Shown piece by piece: positions 14,998 to 23,781 of a DNA stretch of 64,000 nt. The notes beneath the pieces were generated by a model. That model worked only from the letters and a program-made list of their open reading frames with translations, was not told the origin of the DNA and did not search any database. Numbering within the stretch: the stretch's first letter is position 1; each line of letters opens with the position of its first letter. Origin of the DNA: Eubacterium_G segne. Its GTDB lineage: Bacteria; Bacillota; Clostridia; Lachnospirales; Lachnospiraceae. A program made the translations under genes and the position numbers. The stretch covers positions 310,001 to 374,000 of the forward strand of contig NZ_JACOOZ010000002.1 in the NCBI RefSeq assembly GCF_014287775.1. Reading direction: 5' to 3'.

Positions 14998-15744
14998 TTA
15001 TTCTTCTACTGTCTCGTTAACTTCTTCTGTTTCAGCCTCAGCTGTTTCTGCTACCATTTCTTCACCCTGGTTAGCTTCAATAACAGCATCTGCCATCTTA
15101 GAAACAATAAGTTTAACTGCTCTGATAGCATCATCGTTACCTGGGATAACGTAATCTAATTCTTCAGGATCACAGTTTGTATCAGCAATACCGATTAATG
15201 TAATTCCAAGTGCATGAGCTTCCTGAACGCAGATTCTTTCCTTCTTAGGATCTACAACAAAGATAGCATCTGGGATTCTCTTCATTTCCTTGATACCGCC
15301 AAGGTTCTTTTCAAGCTTATCCCATTCCTTCTTAATATTAACAACTTCTTTCTTAGGAAGAACATCAAATGTTCCATCTTCAGACATTCTTTCAATATCT
15401 TTTAATCTCTTAATTCTTGACTGAATAGTCTTGAAGTTAGTAAGCATACCACCTAACCATCTTTCGTTAACGTAGTACATACCACATCTCTGTGCTTCTT
15501 CCTTAACAGCATCCTGAGCCTGCTTCTTAGTACCAACAAAAAGGATTGTACCACCTTCCTGTGCAATATCAGATACTGCCTTGTAAGCTTCATCTACTTT
15601 ACCTACTGACTTCTGTAAGTCGATGATGTAGATACCATTTCTTTCTGTGTAGATGTATGGAGCCATCTTAGGGTTCCATCTTCTTGTCTGATGTCCAAAA
15701 TGAACACCTGCTTCTAATAACTGTTTCATTGAAATAACGCTCAT
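14998..15744 (-). CDS. rpsB: 30S ribosomal protein S2
   Basis: Ribosomal protein S2 of the small subunit, 248 residues. The N-terminus MSVISMKQLLEAGVHFGHQT and the motifs RWNPKMAPYIYTERNGI, ILFVGTKKQAQ, RWLGGMLTNF and the C-terminal IPGNDDAIRAV are diagnostic. An acidic tail follows. The ATG at 15744 was chosen because CAGGAGG lies 8 bases upstream and the S2 homology begins there. The frame is open further upstream, through the leader RNA, which makes a false longer gene. It is transcribed from a strong promoter at 15900-15928 together with tsf. Confidence 0.98.
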   Translation of the reverse strand: MSVISMKQLLEAGVHFGHQTRRWNPKMAPYIYTERNGIYIIDLQKSVGKVDEAYKAVSDIAQEGGTILFVGTKKQAQDAVKEEAQRCGMYYVNERWLGGMLTNFKTIQSRIKRLKDIERMSEDGTFDVLPKKEVVNIKKEWDKLEKNLGGIKEMKRIPDAIFVVDPKKERICVQEAHALGITLIGIADTNCDPEELDYVIPGNDDAIRAVKLIVSKMADAVIEANQGEEMVAETAEAETEEVNETVEE

Positions 15745-15893
15745 TTTAATACCTCCTGGTTTTTTTAATATTATTTTTGATATCGTCCCGGCAATTATTC
15801 CGGCAAATATCATACCTTCCATCTGCTTCACCGAATCAGACAACCCCGAGCGTGGGCACCCGTCTGCTTCTCCACCGATGTGCTTAATGCAAC
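15745..15893 (-). ncRNA. Structured 5' leader of rpsB (candidate regulatory RNA)
   Basis: The transcript from the promoter at 15900-15928 has a leader of about 145 bases that is clearly richer in GC than the AT-rich spacers elsewhere. CAGAC pairs with GTCTG around a GC-rich loop (GGGTGCCCACGCTCGGGG), and TTGCCGG is repeated twice. This suggests an autoregulatory site for S2, as ribosomal-protein operons often have. No specific described leader family was matched. Confidence 0.4.
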
Positions 15894-15899
15894 TTCATT

Positions 15900-15928
15900 A
15901 TCATACCATATATAAAAAACATTGGCAA
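15900..15928 (-). promoter_or_regulatory. SigmaA-type promoter of rpsB-tsf
   Basis: On the minus strand TTGCCA (-35), a 17-base spacer and TATGAT (-10) give a near-consensus promoter. The expected start point is near 15893, giving the long rpsB leader. It lies directly beyond the topA stop codon. Confidence 0.75.
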
Positions 15929-15935
15929 GATTTTT

Positions 15936-18008
15936 TTACCTGTCTTTGTTTTCCTTACTTTCAACATAACCACACTCTGCATTGGCACAGGCTAACTTAT
16001 TACCTTTTTCTACCATATAACCTCCACACTGTGGACACTTCTTTGTGGATGGCTTCTGCCATGACATAAAATCACACTCCGGATAATCAATACATCCGAA
16101 ATATCTTCTGCCCTTTTTGGTTTTTCTGATGATAACATCCTTTCCGCATTTAGGACAAGGCACTCCTGCCTTTTCAAGATACGGTTTAGTATTTTTACAC
16201 TCAGGAAATCCCGGACATGCCAAAAACTTTCCGTGAGGTCCATACTTAATTACCATTCGTCTGCCACATTCTTCACAGATTTCCTCGGACTCCTCATCGG
16301 CAATTTTTATTTTTTCTAATTTCTTTTCAGCTTCCTTTACCATTTCATCAAGGTCAGGATAGAAGTTTCTTATGATTGTCTTCCATTCCACGGTACCCTC
16401 TTCCACGGCATCAAGAAGTGATTCCATATTGGCAGTAAAAGCTGTATCAACAATAACGGCAAATGCTGTTTTCATTACATTATTTACCGCTTCTCCTAAT
16501 TCGGTAACATACAGATTTTTCTTTTCTTTTATAACATAGCGTCTTCCAATAATTGTGCCAATAGTAGGTGCATAGGTACTTGGACGTCCTATTCCCTGCT
16601 CTTCCATTGCCTTTACCAGGGCTGCTTCAGTAAAGTGAGCCGGTGGCTGTGTGAAATGCTGATTTTCCTCAAATTCCACAAAATCCAGTTCCATTCCTTT
16701 TTCTAACTTGGAAACAGTATTATTTGTTACCACTTTTTCGTTATCACTGTCTGTATAAACCTTCATAAATCCGTCAAAATCCAACTTAGATGTTGCAGCA
16801 TTAAAAATATATTTTCCTGCGGCAACCTTTACATTAGTTGTCTCATATACTGCACTTTGCATACGGCTTGCAACGAATCTCTTCCATATTAATTGATATA
16901 ATCTGAACAAATCCCTTGGAAGCTGTGCCTTTATACTATCCGGAAGAAGGGTAACATCTGTAGGTCTTATGGCTTCGTGAGCATCCTGTATCTTTTTACC
17001 GGATTTCTTTGTAGTAACCTCTTTAGTCATATAGCTTTCGCCATAGTTATTTTCAATAAAATCCTTTACCTGGGCTTCTGCTGTTTCAGAGATTCGTGTG
17101 GAATCTGTACGCAAATATGTGATAAGACCGATACTTCCACGACCTTTTATTTCCACACCTTCATATAACTGCTGGGCTATTCTCATAGTCTTTTGTGTGG
17201 AAAAATTAAGAGCCTTTGAAGCTTCCTGCTGCAATGTACTTGTGGTAAAAGGAACCGGTGCCTTTCTTGACCTGTTGCCTTTTTTTACATCACTTACAGT
17301 GAACCTTGCAGCCTTTAATTCCTTTACGATTCCATCTAACTGCTCTTTTCCCGTGATTTCAATTTTTCCTTTTTCATTTCCGTAAAAGCTTACCTTGAAA
17401 TCCTTCTTATTGTATTTCAAAACCGCATCCATATCCCAATATTCCTTAGGAATAAATGCGTTTATTTCATCTTCTCTGTCACAAAGCATTCTTAATGCAA
17501 CAGACTGGACTCGTCCTGCACTAAGTCCTCTCTTTATTTTCATCCATAGAAGCGGGCTTATACTATATCCAACCATTCTGTCCATAACTCTTCTTGCCTG
17601 CTGTGAATCCACAAGATTCATGTTTATCTCTCTTGGATGCTTAAGAGACTCCTTTACTGCCGGCTTTGTAATTTCATTAAATGTAATTCTGGCAGTTTTC
17701 TTTGGGTCTAATTTTAATGCATTAGCCAAATGCCATGAAATAGCCTCTCCCTCACGGTCCGGGTCAGTTGCCAGATAAACTTTGTCTGCTTTTTTTACAC
17801 AGCGTCTAAGTTCTGCCAGCTTGTCCCCTTTTCCACGTATGGTAATATATTTCGGTTCATAATCATTTTCAAAATCAATACCCATCGTGCTTTTTGGCAT
17901 ATCTCTGACATGACCATTTGAAGCTACAACTTCATAATTTGAACCCAAAAATTTTTTAATTGTATTCACTTTTGCCGGTGATTCCACAATAACAAGATAT
18001 TTTGCCAT
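15936..18008 (-). CDS. topA: DNA topoisomerase I
   Basis: Type IA topoisomerase that relaxes negative supercoils, 690 residues. It has an N-terminal Toprim domain (YLVIVESPAKVNTIKKFLG, with ATDPDREGEAISWHLA as the acidic triad region). The cleavage core carries VGYSISPLLW, GLSAGRVQSVALR and the active-site Tyr in LITYLRTDSTRIS. At the C-terminus there are three zinc-ribbon units (CEECGRRM..CPGFPEC, CPKCGKDV..CIDYPEC, CPQCGGYM..CANAEC). The gene starts 33 bases after dprA. The order comM-dprA-topA is common in Clostridia. Confidence 0.98.
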   Translation of the reverse strand: MAKYLVIVESPAKVNTIKKFLGSNYEVVASNGHVRDMPKSTMGIDFENDYEPKYITIRGKGDKLAELRRCVKKADKVYLATDPDREGEAISWHLANALKLDPKKTARITFNEITKPAVKESLKHPREINMNLVDSQQARRVMDRMVGYSISPLLWMKIKRGLSAGRVQSVALRMLCDREDEINAFIPKEYWDMDAVLKYNKKDFKVSFYGNEKGKIEITGKEQLDGIVKELKAARFTVSDVKKGNRSRKAPVPFTTSTLQQEASKALNFSTQKTMRIAQQLYEGVEIKGRGSIGLITYLRTDSTRISETAEAQVKDFIENNYGESYMTKEVTTKKSGKKIQDAHEAIRPTDVTLLPDSIKAQLPRDLFRLYQLIWKRFVASRMQSAVYETTNVKVAAGKYIFNAATSKLDFDGFMKVYTDSDNEKVVTNNTVSKLEKGMELDFVEFEENQHFTQPPAHFTEAALVKAMEEQGIGRPSTYAPTIGTIIGRRYVIKEKKNLYVTELGEAVNNVMKTAFAVIVDTAFTANMESLLDAVEEGTVEWKTIIRNFYPDLDEMVKEAEKKLEKIKIADEESEEICEECGRRMVIKYGPHGKFLACPGFPECKNTKPYLEKAGVPCPKCGKDVIIRKTKKGRRYFGCIDYPECDFMSWQKPSTKKCPQCGGYMVEKGNKLACANAECGYVESKENKDR

Positions 18009-18040
18009 AAGACTTCCCCTTAACTAAAAATAATCTGAAT

Positions 18041-19132
18041 TTATGTATTTTTTATGGAAAAATAGTTCTCATAAGGTTGTTCTATAAGTCCTTCTAATTG
18101 TAATTTCAGCAACATTGTAACTATCTTCTCATATACTATGCCTGTAGTTTCTATTAATTCATATATACTTTTTGGCTGTAAACCTAACTCACTATACAAC
18201 ATCAAAAAATCTTTTTCAAGTATTTTTTCTTTTGCCTTTTCTTTCTTTTGCTCATAATATGCATTATATCCAAGGTCTGAGAGAATGTCATCCACATTTG
18301 TAACAATACCTGCTCCTGACTTTATAAGCCTGTTACATCCCTGACTTAATTTGTCGTCTACCCGCCCCGGAACCGCCATTACATCTCCTCCCTGCTCTAA
18401 TGCCCACTCAACAGTTATTAATGAGCCACTGTTCTCCCTTGCCTCTATTACCACTATTTTGTCCGCCAGCCCACTTATTATCCTGTTCCGCTGTGGGAAA
18501 TGCCATCCTTCCGGTGAACTTCCCGGAGGATATTCCGATATAATTCCGCCATTATTTATTATGTCCCCATATAACTCAATATTTTCCACCGGGTAGCAAA
18601 TATCAACGCCACTTCCAATAACTGCATAGGTACTCATACCTCCCTCTATTGCTCCTAATTGACTATATGTATCAACTCCCCTTGCCATTCCACTTATTAC
18701 CTGCACGCCCCTTTCCGACAGCTCTTTCCCTATTTTTTTTGCCATGTTTCTTCCATAATTAGAGCATGCCCTTGCCCCTACCATTGCCACTGCCGTGGCA
18801 TTTTCATCCGGTAATTTTCCTTTGTAAAATAAAAAATAAGGTTTATGGTCAAAAGGTATAAGTTTTTCAGGATAATTTTCATCATCTACCGACACAAACT
18901 TTATATTGTTTTTCTCAAGTTTTTCAAAATATTCCTTAGGATTAAATCTTTCAATATGCCTTAAAAGTTCTGCTGCTTCTTCACTTTTAAGTCCCCCTGC
19001 CTCCACTAATTTCTTCTGGGTTCCATTAAATATTTCCTGTACATCTTTTAGATTTTTCATTATTTTTTGAATTTTTGTAAAATACATCTTAGGTGCCGTG
19101 GCTATGCATCCCCACATTTCCTGCTTGTTCAT
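18041..19132 (-). CDS. dprA: DNA processing protein DprA/Smf
   Basis: DprA binds incoming single-stranded DNA during transformation and loads RecA; it also occurs in species not known to be competent. The protein has 363 residues. The Rossmann-like core is clear: VGARACSNYGRNMAKKIGKE, GMARGVDTYSQLGAI, AVIGSGVDICYP, IISEYPPG, FPQRNRIISGLADKIVVIEA, SGSLITVEWALEQGGDVMAVPG. A winged-helix-like C-terminal domain follows (about residues 300-360). The start overlaps the stop of the comM gene by 4 bases, so translation is coupled. Confidence 0.96.
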   Translation of the reverse strand: MNKQEMWGCIATAPKMYFTKIQKIMKNLKDVQEIFNGTQKKLVEAGGLKSEEAAELLRHIERFNPKEYFEKLEKNNIKFVSVDDENYPEKLIPFDHKPYFLFYKGKLPDENATAVAMVGARACSNYGRNMAKKIGKELSERGVQVISGMARGVDTYSQLGAIEGGMSTYAVIGSGVDICYPVENIELYGDIINNGGIISEYPPGSSPEGWHFPQRNRIISGLADKIVVIEARENSGSLITVEWALEQGGDVMAVPGRVDDKLSQGCNRLIKSGAGIVTNVDDILSDLGYNAYYEQKKEKAKEKILEKDFLMLYSELGLQPKSIYELIETTGIVYEKIVTMLLKLQLEGLIEQPYENYFSIKNT

Positions 19133-20649
19133 AGTCCCCTCCTTACTGACATGGCTTTATAACTTACTGCCTCTGCAATGTCCTCATATTTTATTTCCTC
19201 ATGATTTTTTAAGTCCGCTATGGTTCTTGCGGTTTTTAATATTTTTTCATACGCCCTTACACTTAAATCCATATTTTCATATATCTGTCCTATAAGTTCC
19301 TGCTCTTTTTTTCCAAGATTGCAGTATTTCTTTATGTTTTCTCCTTCTAACTGACTGTTAAATCTGATTTTTTCATTTTCATACCGTTTCCTCTGAATCT
19401 CCACAGCCTTATTTACCCTTTTTCTTATTTCTTCTGAACTTTCCTCTGAAGACTCCCTTGTTAAATCAAAAAAATCCACATTATTCATATGTACGCACAA
19501 ATCAATTCTGTCTAATATTGGACCACTGATTTTTTCTAAATATTTGTTTACATCCCTTTCCGTACAACTACATTTATTTCTGTCGGGATAATACCCGCAT
19601 TTGCAGGGATTCATTGAAGCAAGAAGTATAAAATCCGCCGGAAATGAATATGTCCCACCTTTCCTTGATATGACAATTTTCTTGTCCTCTAAAGGCTGCC
19701 TCATAGCCTCCATTACTCCTCTGGAAAACTCCGTAAATTCATCCATGTACAGCACTCCCCCGTGAGCCATGGTCATTTCTCCCGGCTTTGGATTTATTCC
19801 GCCCCCTGTCATGGCCGTTACCGTTGTGGTATGATGAGGATTTCTAAAAGACCTTTCTCCTACCAGATTTCCCTCTAATTTCCCTGCTATACTTTGTATT
19901 TTTGATATTTCTATTTTTTCATTTTGTGACATCTCAGGAAGTATGGTTTTCATAGCCTTGGCAATGGCAGTTTTCCCTGTTCCGGGCGGCCCCACCAGCA
20001 AAATATTATGCATGCCTGCCGCAGCTATTTCCGCTGCCCTTTTTGCCATTACCTGCCCCTTTATCCACTTAAAATTATGTTCATAAACTGTAGATATATT
20101 TTCTTCTTCTATTTCTTCCTTTATTTGATAATTCTTATATCCGCCACTTACAAGTAACATAACCAGTTCATTTAAATCTTCTACTCCAATTACCTTTATG
20201 CCCTTTATATATCGGCATTCTCCAACATTCATAGCCGGCACAAAACAATATTTCATTCCCCTTTCCATAGCATGCAAAACTATAGGTAAAACTCCATTTA
20301 CAGCTACTACCCGTCCACTTAGGCTAAGTTCTCCCACAAACATTTTATCATCTAACCTGCACTTTATTATATCAAGGCACCACAAAATAGACACTGCCAC
20401 CGGCAGGTCAAAATACGTTCCTGCCTTTCTTATGTTTCCCGGAGAAAAATTAATTGTTATCCGCTTAGGTGGAACTAAAAACCCCGAATTTTTTATTGCT
20501 GTTCTCACCCTTTCCCTTGACTCTTTTATATCATAAGACAAAAGGCCTACCATATCAAAAGATGGCAGACCATTACATATATCTGTTTCAACTATTACAG
20601 GCAGTACGTCCACTCCCATAATAGCTGCACAATTTACTTTACACACCAT
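19129..20649 (-). CDS. comM: YifB/ComM-type AAA+ magnesium-chelatase-like helicase
   Basis: A hexameric AAA+ protein of the YifB/ComM family; ComM aids branch migration during recombination of transformed DNA. The 506-residue protein has the N-terminal Lon-protease-like ChlI domain. The AAA+ core follows: Walker A VGPPGTGKTAIA near residue 222, then RPFRNPHHT-like SFRNPHHTTT, Walker B GGVLYMDEFTEF. A C-terminal Mg-chelatase lid includes CKCGYYPD...CSC. The ATGA overlap with dprA indicates an operon. ComM and DprA are both recombination factors for incoming DNA. Confidence 0.93.
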   Translation of the reverse strand: MVCKVNCAAIMGVDVLPVIVETDICNGLPSFDMVGLLSYDIKESRERVRTAIKNSGFLVPPKRITINFSPGNIRKAGTYFDLPVAVSILWCLDIIKCRLDDKMFVGELSLSGRVVAVNGVLPIVLHAMERGMKYCFVPAMNVGECRYIKGIKVIGVEDLNELVMLLVSGGYKNYQIKEEIEEENISTVYEHNFKWIKGQVMAKRAAEIAAAGMHNILLVGPPGTGKTAIAKAMKTILPEMSQNEKIEISKIQSIAGKLEGNLVGERSFRNPHHTTTVTAMTGGGINPKPGEMTMAHGGVLYMDEFTEFSRGVMEAMRQPLEDKKIVISRKGGTYSFPADFILLASMNPCKCGYYPDRNKCSCTERDVNKYLEKISGPILDRIDLCVHMNNVDFFDLTRESSEESSEEIRKRVNKAVEIQRKRYENEKIRFNSQLEGENIKKYCNLGKKEQELIGQIYENMDLSVRAYEKILKTARTIADLKNHEEIKYEDIAEAVSYKAMSVRRGL

Positions 20650-20726
20650 AATCTATCCTCTTTGTATATTAAATTTTGGTGTCAAAAGTGCTATTCTTTT
20701 TTCATTGTCATATTGACTATTTTATA

Positions 20727-21362
20727 TCACATTAAGTATGAATTGTCAAAAGCTTTTTTCAATTTTTCCAGTGCCTTTTTTTCAATTCTGCTAACATAGC
20801 TTCTTGATATATTCATTGCTTTTCCTACGGCTTTCTGGGTCATAGCTTCCTCTCCCCCTAAACCGTACCTCATAACAATAATTTCCCTTTCCCTTTTTGA
20901 CAGAACCTTTTCCACATATTGCCTTACCCTTACCACATCTTCCGCATTTTCCATTTGCTTTAGTGCATCAATTCCGTCATTTTCCATAATGTCCATAAGG
21001 CTTATTGTATTACCTTCCTTATCCATCCCAATAGGTTCATTTAGTGACACTTCCCTGTTTTTCTTTTTTTCTCCCCTAAGCATCATAAGCAGTTCATTTT
21101 CAATACACTTTGATGCATATGTCACCAGTCGCTTTCCCTTTTGGGGATTGTAGGTATTTACCGCCTTTATAAGGCCAATTATCCCTATGGAAATCAGCTC
21201 TTCATTCTCCCTGTTTTCTGAATAATATTTTTTGGCTATGTGAGCCACAAGCCTTAAATTTCTTTCAATTAGTATGTCTTTTGCTTCCTTGTCTCCATTC
21301 TGAAATCTCTCTATCCAATGATTTTCTTCCGTAGGTGTCAAAGGTTCCAAAAAACTTTTCAC
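20727..21362 (-). CDS. sigK: Sporulation sigma factor SigK-type
   Basis: A sigma-70 family factor of 211 residues. Region 2 includes NLRLVAHIAKKYYSENRENEELISIG and GLIKAVNTYNPQKGKRLVTYASKCIENE. Region 4 has SKREREIIVMRYGLGGEEAMTQKAVG and a helix-turn-helix MNISRSYVSRIEKKALEKL. The start FLEPLTPTEENHWIERFQNGD matches sigma-K rather than sigma-E or sigma-G. In spore formers sigma-K directs late mother-cell genes. The gene is continuous and not split by a skin-type element. The N-terminal pro-sequence known from Bacillus is short or absent here. This gene implies that the organism is, or descends from, a spore former. Confidence 0.88.
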   Translation of the reverse strand: MKSFLEPLTPTEENHWIERFQNGDKEAKDILIERNLRLVAHIAKKYYSENRENEELISIGIIGLIKAVNTYNPQKGKRLVTYASKCIENELLMMLRGEKKKNREVSLNEPIGMDKEGNTISLMDIMENDGIDALKQMENAEDVVRVRQYVEKVLSKREREIIVMRYGLGGEEAMTQKAVGKAMNISRSYVSRIEKKALEKLKKAFDNSYLM

Positions 21363-21443
21363 ACTTTCCCCCGCGACATACTTAATTATATTATCTTATG
21401 ATAAATCGCCATTTCCCGTGCATGTCTTTACAGGTTTATTTTA

Positions 21444-22670
21444 CTACTCTTTTACTCTAAGCACGTCTCCCCTTTCAGGAGTCTCACTTAATTTAACCAA
21501 TAACTTCTGCTTTGGGTGAGGACAGCTTTCCATTTCATTCCCCTCCTCATCCTTTATGGAAATAACATTAACCTCTATGTCCCTTCCATCCGGCTTCATT
21601 ACTTCTATTTTTTCCGAAACACTAAATTTATTCTTCTGTTCAAGAACAAATTCACCATTGTCTGAAACTTCCCTTACAATTCCTAAATATACATAATCTC
21701 TCTCATATACGTTGTTATCATATATCTGAGTTGTTTCGTCAGGCTTTCCAAAGAAAAATCCGGTAGTATACTGTCTGTAAGTACACTGGGAAATCCATTT
21801 TCTGTAAAGCGGAAGATTCTCCCTGTATTTGTCAGGGCTTTCTAAATAATCATCAATTGCTTTTCTATAAGTTCTTGCAACTGTAGCCACATACAAAGCT
21901 GTCTTCATTCTTCCTTCAATTTTAAAGCTGTCTATTCCTGCATCAATTAATTCAGGAATATGCTCTATCATACACAAATCCTTTGAGTTAAATATATATG
22001 TGCCTCTTTCATTTTCCTCCACCGGCATGTACTGTCCCGGTCTTGACTCTTCAACCACTGCGTATTTCCAGCGGCACGGATGGGTGCAGGCTCCTTTATT
22101 GGCATCTCTTCCTGTCATAAAACTGCTAAGAAGGCATCTGCCTGAATAGGAAATACACATTGCTCCATGGACAAAGGTTTCAATTTCCATATCATCAGGA
22201 ATATTTTCCCTTATCTGCTTAATTTCATTAAGGGACAATTCTCTGGCGGAAACCACTCTTTTTGCACCTAAATTGTACCAGAAATTGTATGTTCCATAGT
22301 TAGTGTTATTTGCCTGAGTACTTATATGAAGCTCCATATCCGGCAGAATTTCCTTGGCTATGGTAAATATTGCCGGATCAGAAATAATAAGTGCATCCGG
22401 CTTAACTGTCTTTAAATCATTGAAATATACCTTAACCGGCCCAATATCCGCATTATGAGCCAAAATATTTGCCGTAACATATACTTTCACTCCATGCTCA
22501 TGGGCAAAATCCACTCCTTCTTTCATTTCCTCTAAAGAAAAATTTTTAGCCTTAGCCCTAAGGCCGAAAACTTCACCACCAATATATACTGCATCTGCAC
22601 CATACCTTACAGCTGTCTTTAACACTTCAAGACTGCTGGCAGGCACTAACAATTCCGGTTTTCTTCTCAT
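21444..22670 (-). CDS. U32 family peptidase-like protein, tRNA hydroxylation type (TrhP/YrrO-like)
   Basis: A U32 family protein of 408 residues. Members of this subfamily (TrhP/YegQ/YrrO) take part in prephenate-dependent 5-hydroxylation of uridine 34 in tRNA. Visible signatures are ELLVPASSLEVLKTAVRYGADAVYIGG at the start, the U32 motif VHGAMCISYSGRCLLSSFM near residue 168, and GACTHPCRWKY; the cysteines likely bind an Fe-S cluster. DSFKIEGRMKTALYVATV follows. The C-terminal domain has a beta-barrel character. It lies 20 bases after the TrmR-like methyltransferase gene, whose product acts on the next step of the same tRNA modification in Bacillus, which strengthens the call. Confidence 0.85.
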   Translation of the reverse strand: MRRKPELLVPASSLEVLKTAVRYGADAVYIGGEVFGLRAKAKNFSLEEMKEGVDFAHEHGVKVYVTANILAHNADIGPVKVYFNDLKTVKPDALIISDPAIFTIAKEILPDMELHISTQANNTNYGTYNFWYNLGAKRVVSARELSLNEIKQIRENIPDDMEIETFVHGAMCISYSGRCLLSSFMTGRDANKGACTHPCRWKYAVVEESRPGQYMPVEENERGTYIFNSKDLCMIEHIPELIDAGIDSFKIEGRMKTALYVATVARTYRKAIDDYLESPDKYRENLPLYRKWISQCTYRQYTTGFFFGKPDETTQIYDNNVYERDYVYLGIVREVSDNGEFVLEQKNKFSVSEKIEVMKPDGRDIEVNVISIKDEEGNEMESCPHPKQKLLVKLSETPERGDVLRVKE

Positions 22671-22689
22671 ATTAAAACACTCCTGTCTT

Positions 22690-23334
22690 CTATTTTTTAA
22701 CAGATATTGTTATTCCATCACCTATTGGAACAATACTTGTCTCTAATTCCTCATGATTTTTTACTACTTCTAAGTATTCCCTCATTCTTTTATGAATGGT
22801 TCTGTCTCTTCTTTCCACCACAAATCTTGACTCAATAAGGTCTCCTTCCTGCAATACATTATCTGTAATGAGAACTGCTCCTTTTTTCATCAGACGCAAA
22901 ACCTCCGGCAAAAAGTAAATGTACTGCGCCTTTGCTGCATCCATAAATACAAAGTCAAACTGTTGTGACGGAAGAGTCTTCATAACCTCTGTGGCATCGC
23001 CTTCAAGAAGTTCAATAATCTGTCCTTTTCCTGACAATTCTATATTTTTTTTAGCCTCCACAATTCTTTTTTCATAATTTTCAATTGTGATAATTTTCCC
23101 GTCTTCATCTATACATTCACTCATTAAAATGGCTGAGTACCCTACTGCGGTACCCAGCTCTAATATTCTTTTCGGCTTTTTAATGTATAACATTACCCTT
23201 AGAAAGCTTTCCATTTCCTTTCTTATAATAGGTACGTTATCAATATGTGCCTGTTCTTCAATTTTTTCCAAAACTTCGCTGTTTGTTTTTTCTAATGAAT
23301 GTATATATGATACTATCCTTTCGTTTACTATCAT
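22690..23334 (-). CDS. trmR: SAM-dependent O-methyltransferase, TrmR-like
   Basis: A class I SAM-dependent methyltransferase of 214 residues in the family that includes catechol O-methyltransferases and Bacillus TrmR, which methylates 5-hydroxyuridine to 5-methoxyuridine in tRNA. Motif I is ILELGTAVGYSAILMSE, the acidic loop is IITIENYEKRIVEAKKN, FDFVFMDAAKAQYIYFLP is the metal-binding core region, and ITDNVLQEGDL the third metal-site segment. The ATG at 23334 is preferred because GGAGG lies 5 bases upstream; an upstream TTG frame adds 8 residues without support. It sits between the MltG-like gene and the U32 gene, as in Bacillus-type gene orders. Confidence 0.85.
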   Translation of the reverse strand: MIVNERIVSYIHSLEKTNSEVLEKIEEQAHIDNVPIIRKEMESFLRVMLYIKKPKRILELGTAVGYSAILMSECIDEDGKIITIENYEKRIVEAKKNIELSGKGQIIELLEGDATEVMKTLPSQQFDFVFMDAAKAQYIYFLPEVLRLMKKGAVLITDNVLQEGDLIESRFVVERRDRTIHKRMREYLEVVKNHEELETSIVPIGDGITISVKK

Positions 23335-23358
23335 ATTATCCTCCATAATACAGGGCAA

Positions 23359-23769
23359 TTACTGTGCATCTTCCCCTTGTTCAGTTGTATTTTCCTTTTT
23401 ATTCTCTTCCGGACCTGCGCTTATGGTTTTAAAAATTTCTTCCCCTGTCCATGAAGTGTTAAAGGTATAGGTTCCGGGCTTTATGGTTTTTACAGTATAA
23501 ATATATGACTGTACCACAAAAGCATTTGCATCTTCTATTACTCCATATTCTTCCAAGGTTTTGCCAAACTGCTTTATGGTTGTGCCTTTGTCAACAGTAA
23601 AGGTCATGTCCGTTCCCGGCTCTTCCTCAACACCATTGCTGTTAAATATCTTTGAGCCAAAATTAAAGGCTGCTGTGGCACATACCACAATTATAATAAC
23701 CATTACAATATATTTAAGCATCTTTATTGATACATTGGCAAAGCCCTGTGAAGTTTTCCTATTATTCAT
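23359..23769 (-). CDS. MltG/YceG-like N-terminal domain protein without catalytic part
   Basis: A 136-residue membrane-anchored protein. One transmembrane helix lies at about residues 18-38 (LKYIVMVIIIVVCATAAFNF). An extracytoplasmic domain follows, with FTVDKGTTIKQFGKTLEEYGVI and IKPGTYTFNTSWTGEEIFKTI. This matches the small LysM-like N-terminal domain of endolytic murein transglycosylase MltG (YceG). The catalytic domain that follows in MltG, with its Glu, is missing, so it cannot cleave glycan strands. The gene position next to the O-methyltransferase matches Bacillus yrrL, the MltG gene, so this seems to be a reduced version rather than a random fragment. The last 15 residues are acidic and low in complexity. 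Confidence 0.75.
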   Translation of the reverse strand: MNNRKTSQGFANVSIKMLKYIVMVIIIVVCATAAFNFGSKIFNSNGVEEEPGTDMTFTVDKGTTIKQFGKTLEEYGVIEDANAFVVQSYIYTVKTIKPGTYTFNTSWTGEEIFKTISAGPEENKKENTTEQGEDAQ

Positions 23770-23781
23770 ATAAACTCCTGA

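Noticed and set aside
14998..15843. A longer rpsB with 33 extra N-terminal residues
   Set aside because: S2 homology and the CAGGAGG ribosome-binding site both fix the start at 15744; the upstream part is leader RNA read as protein.
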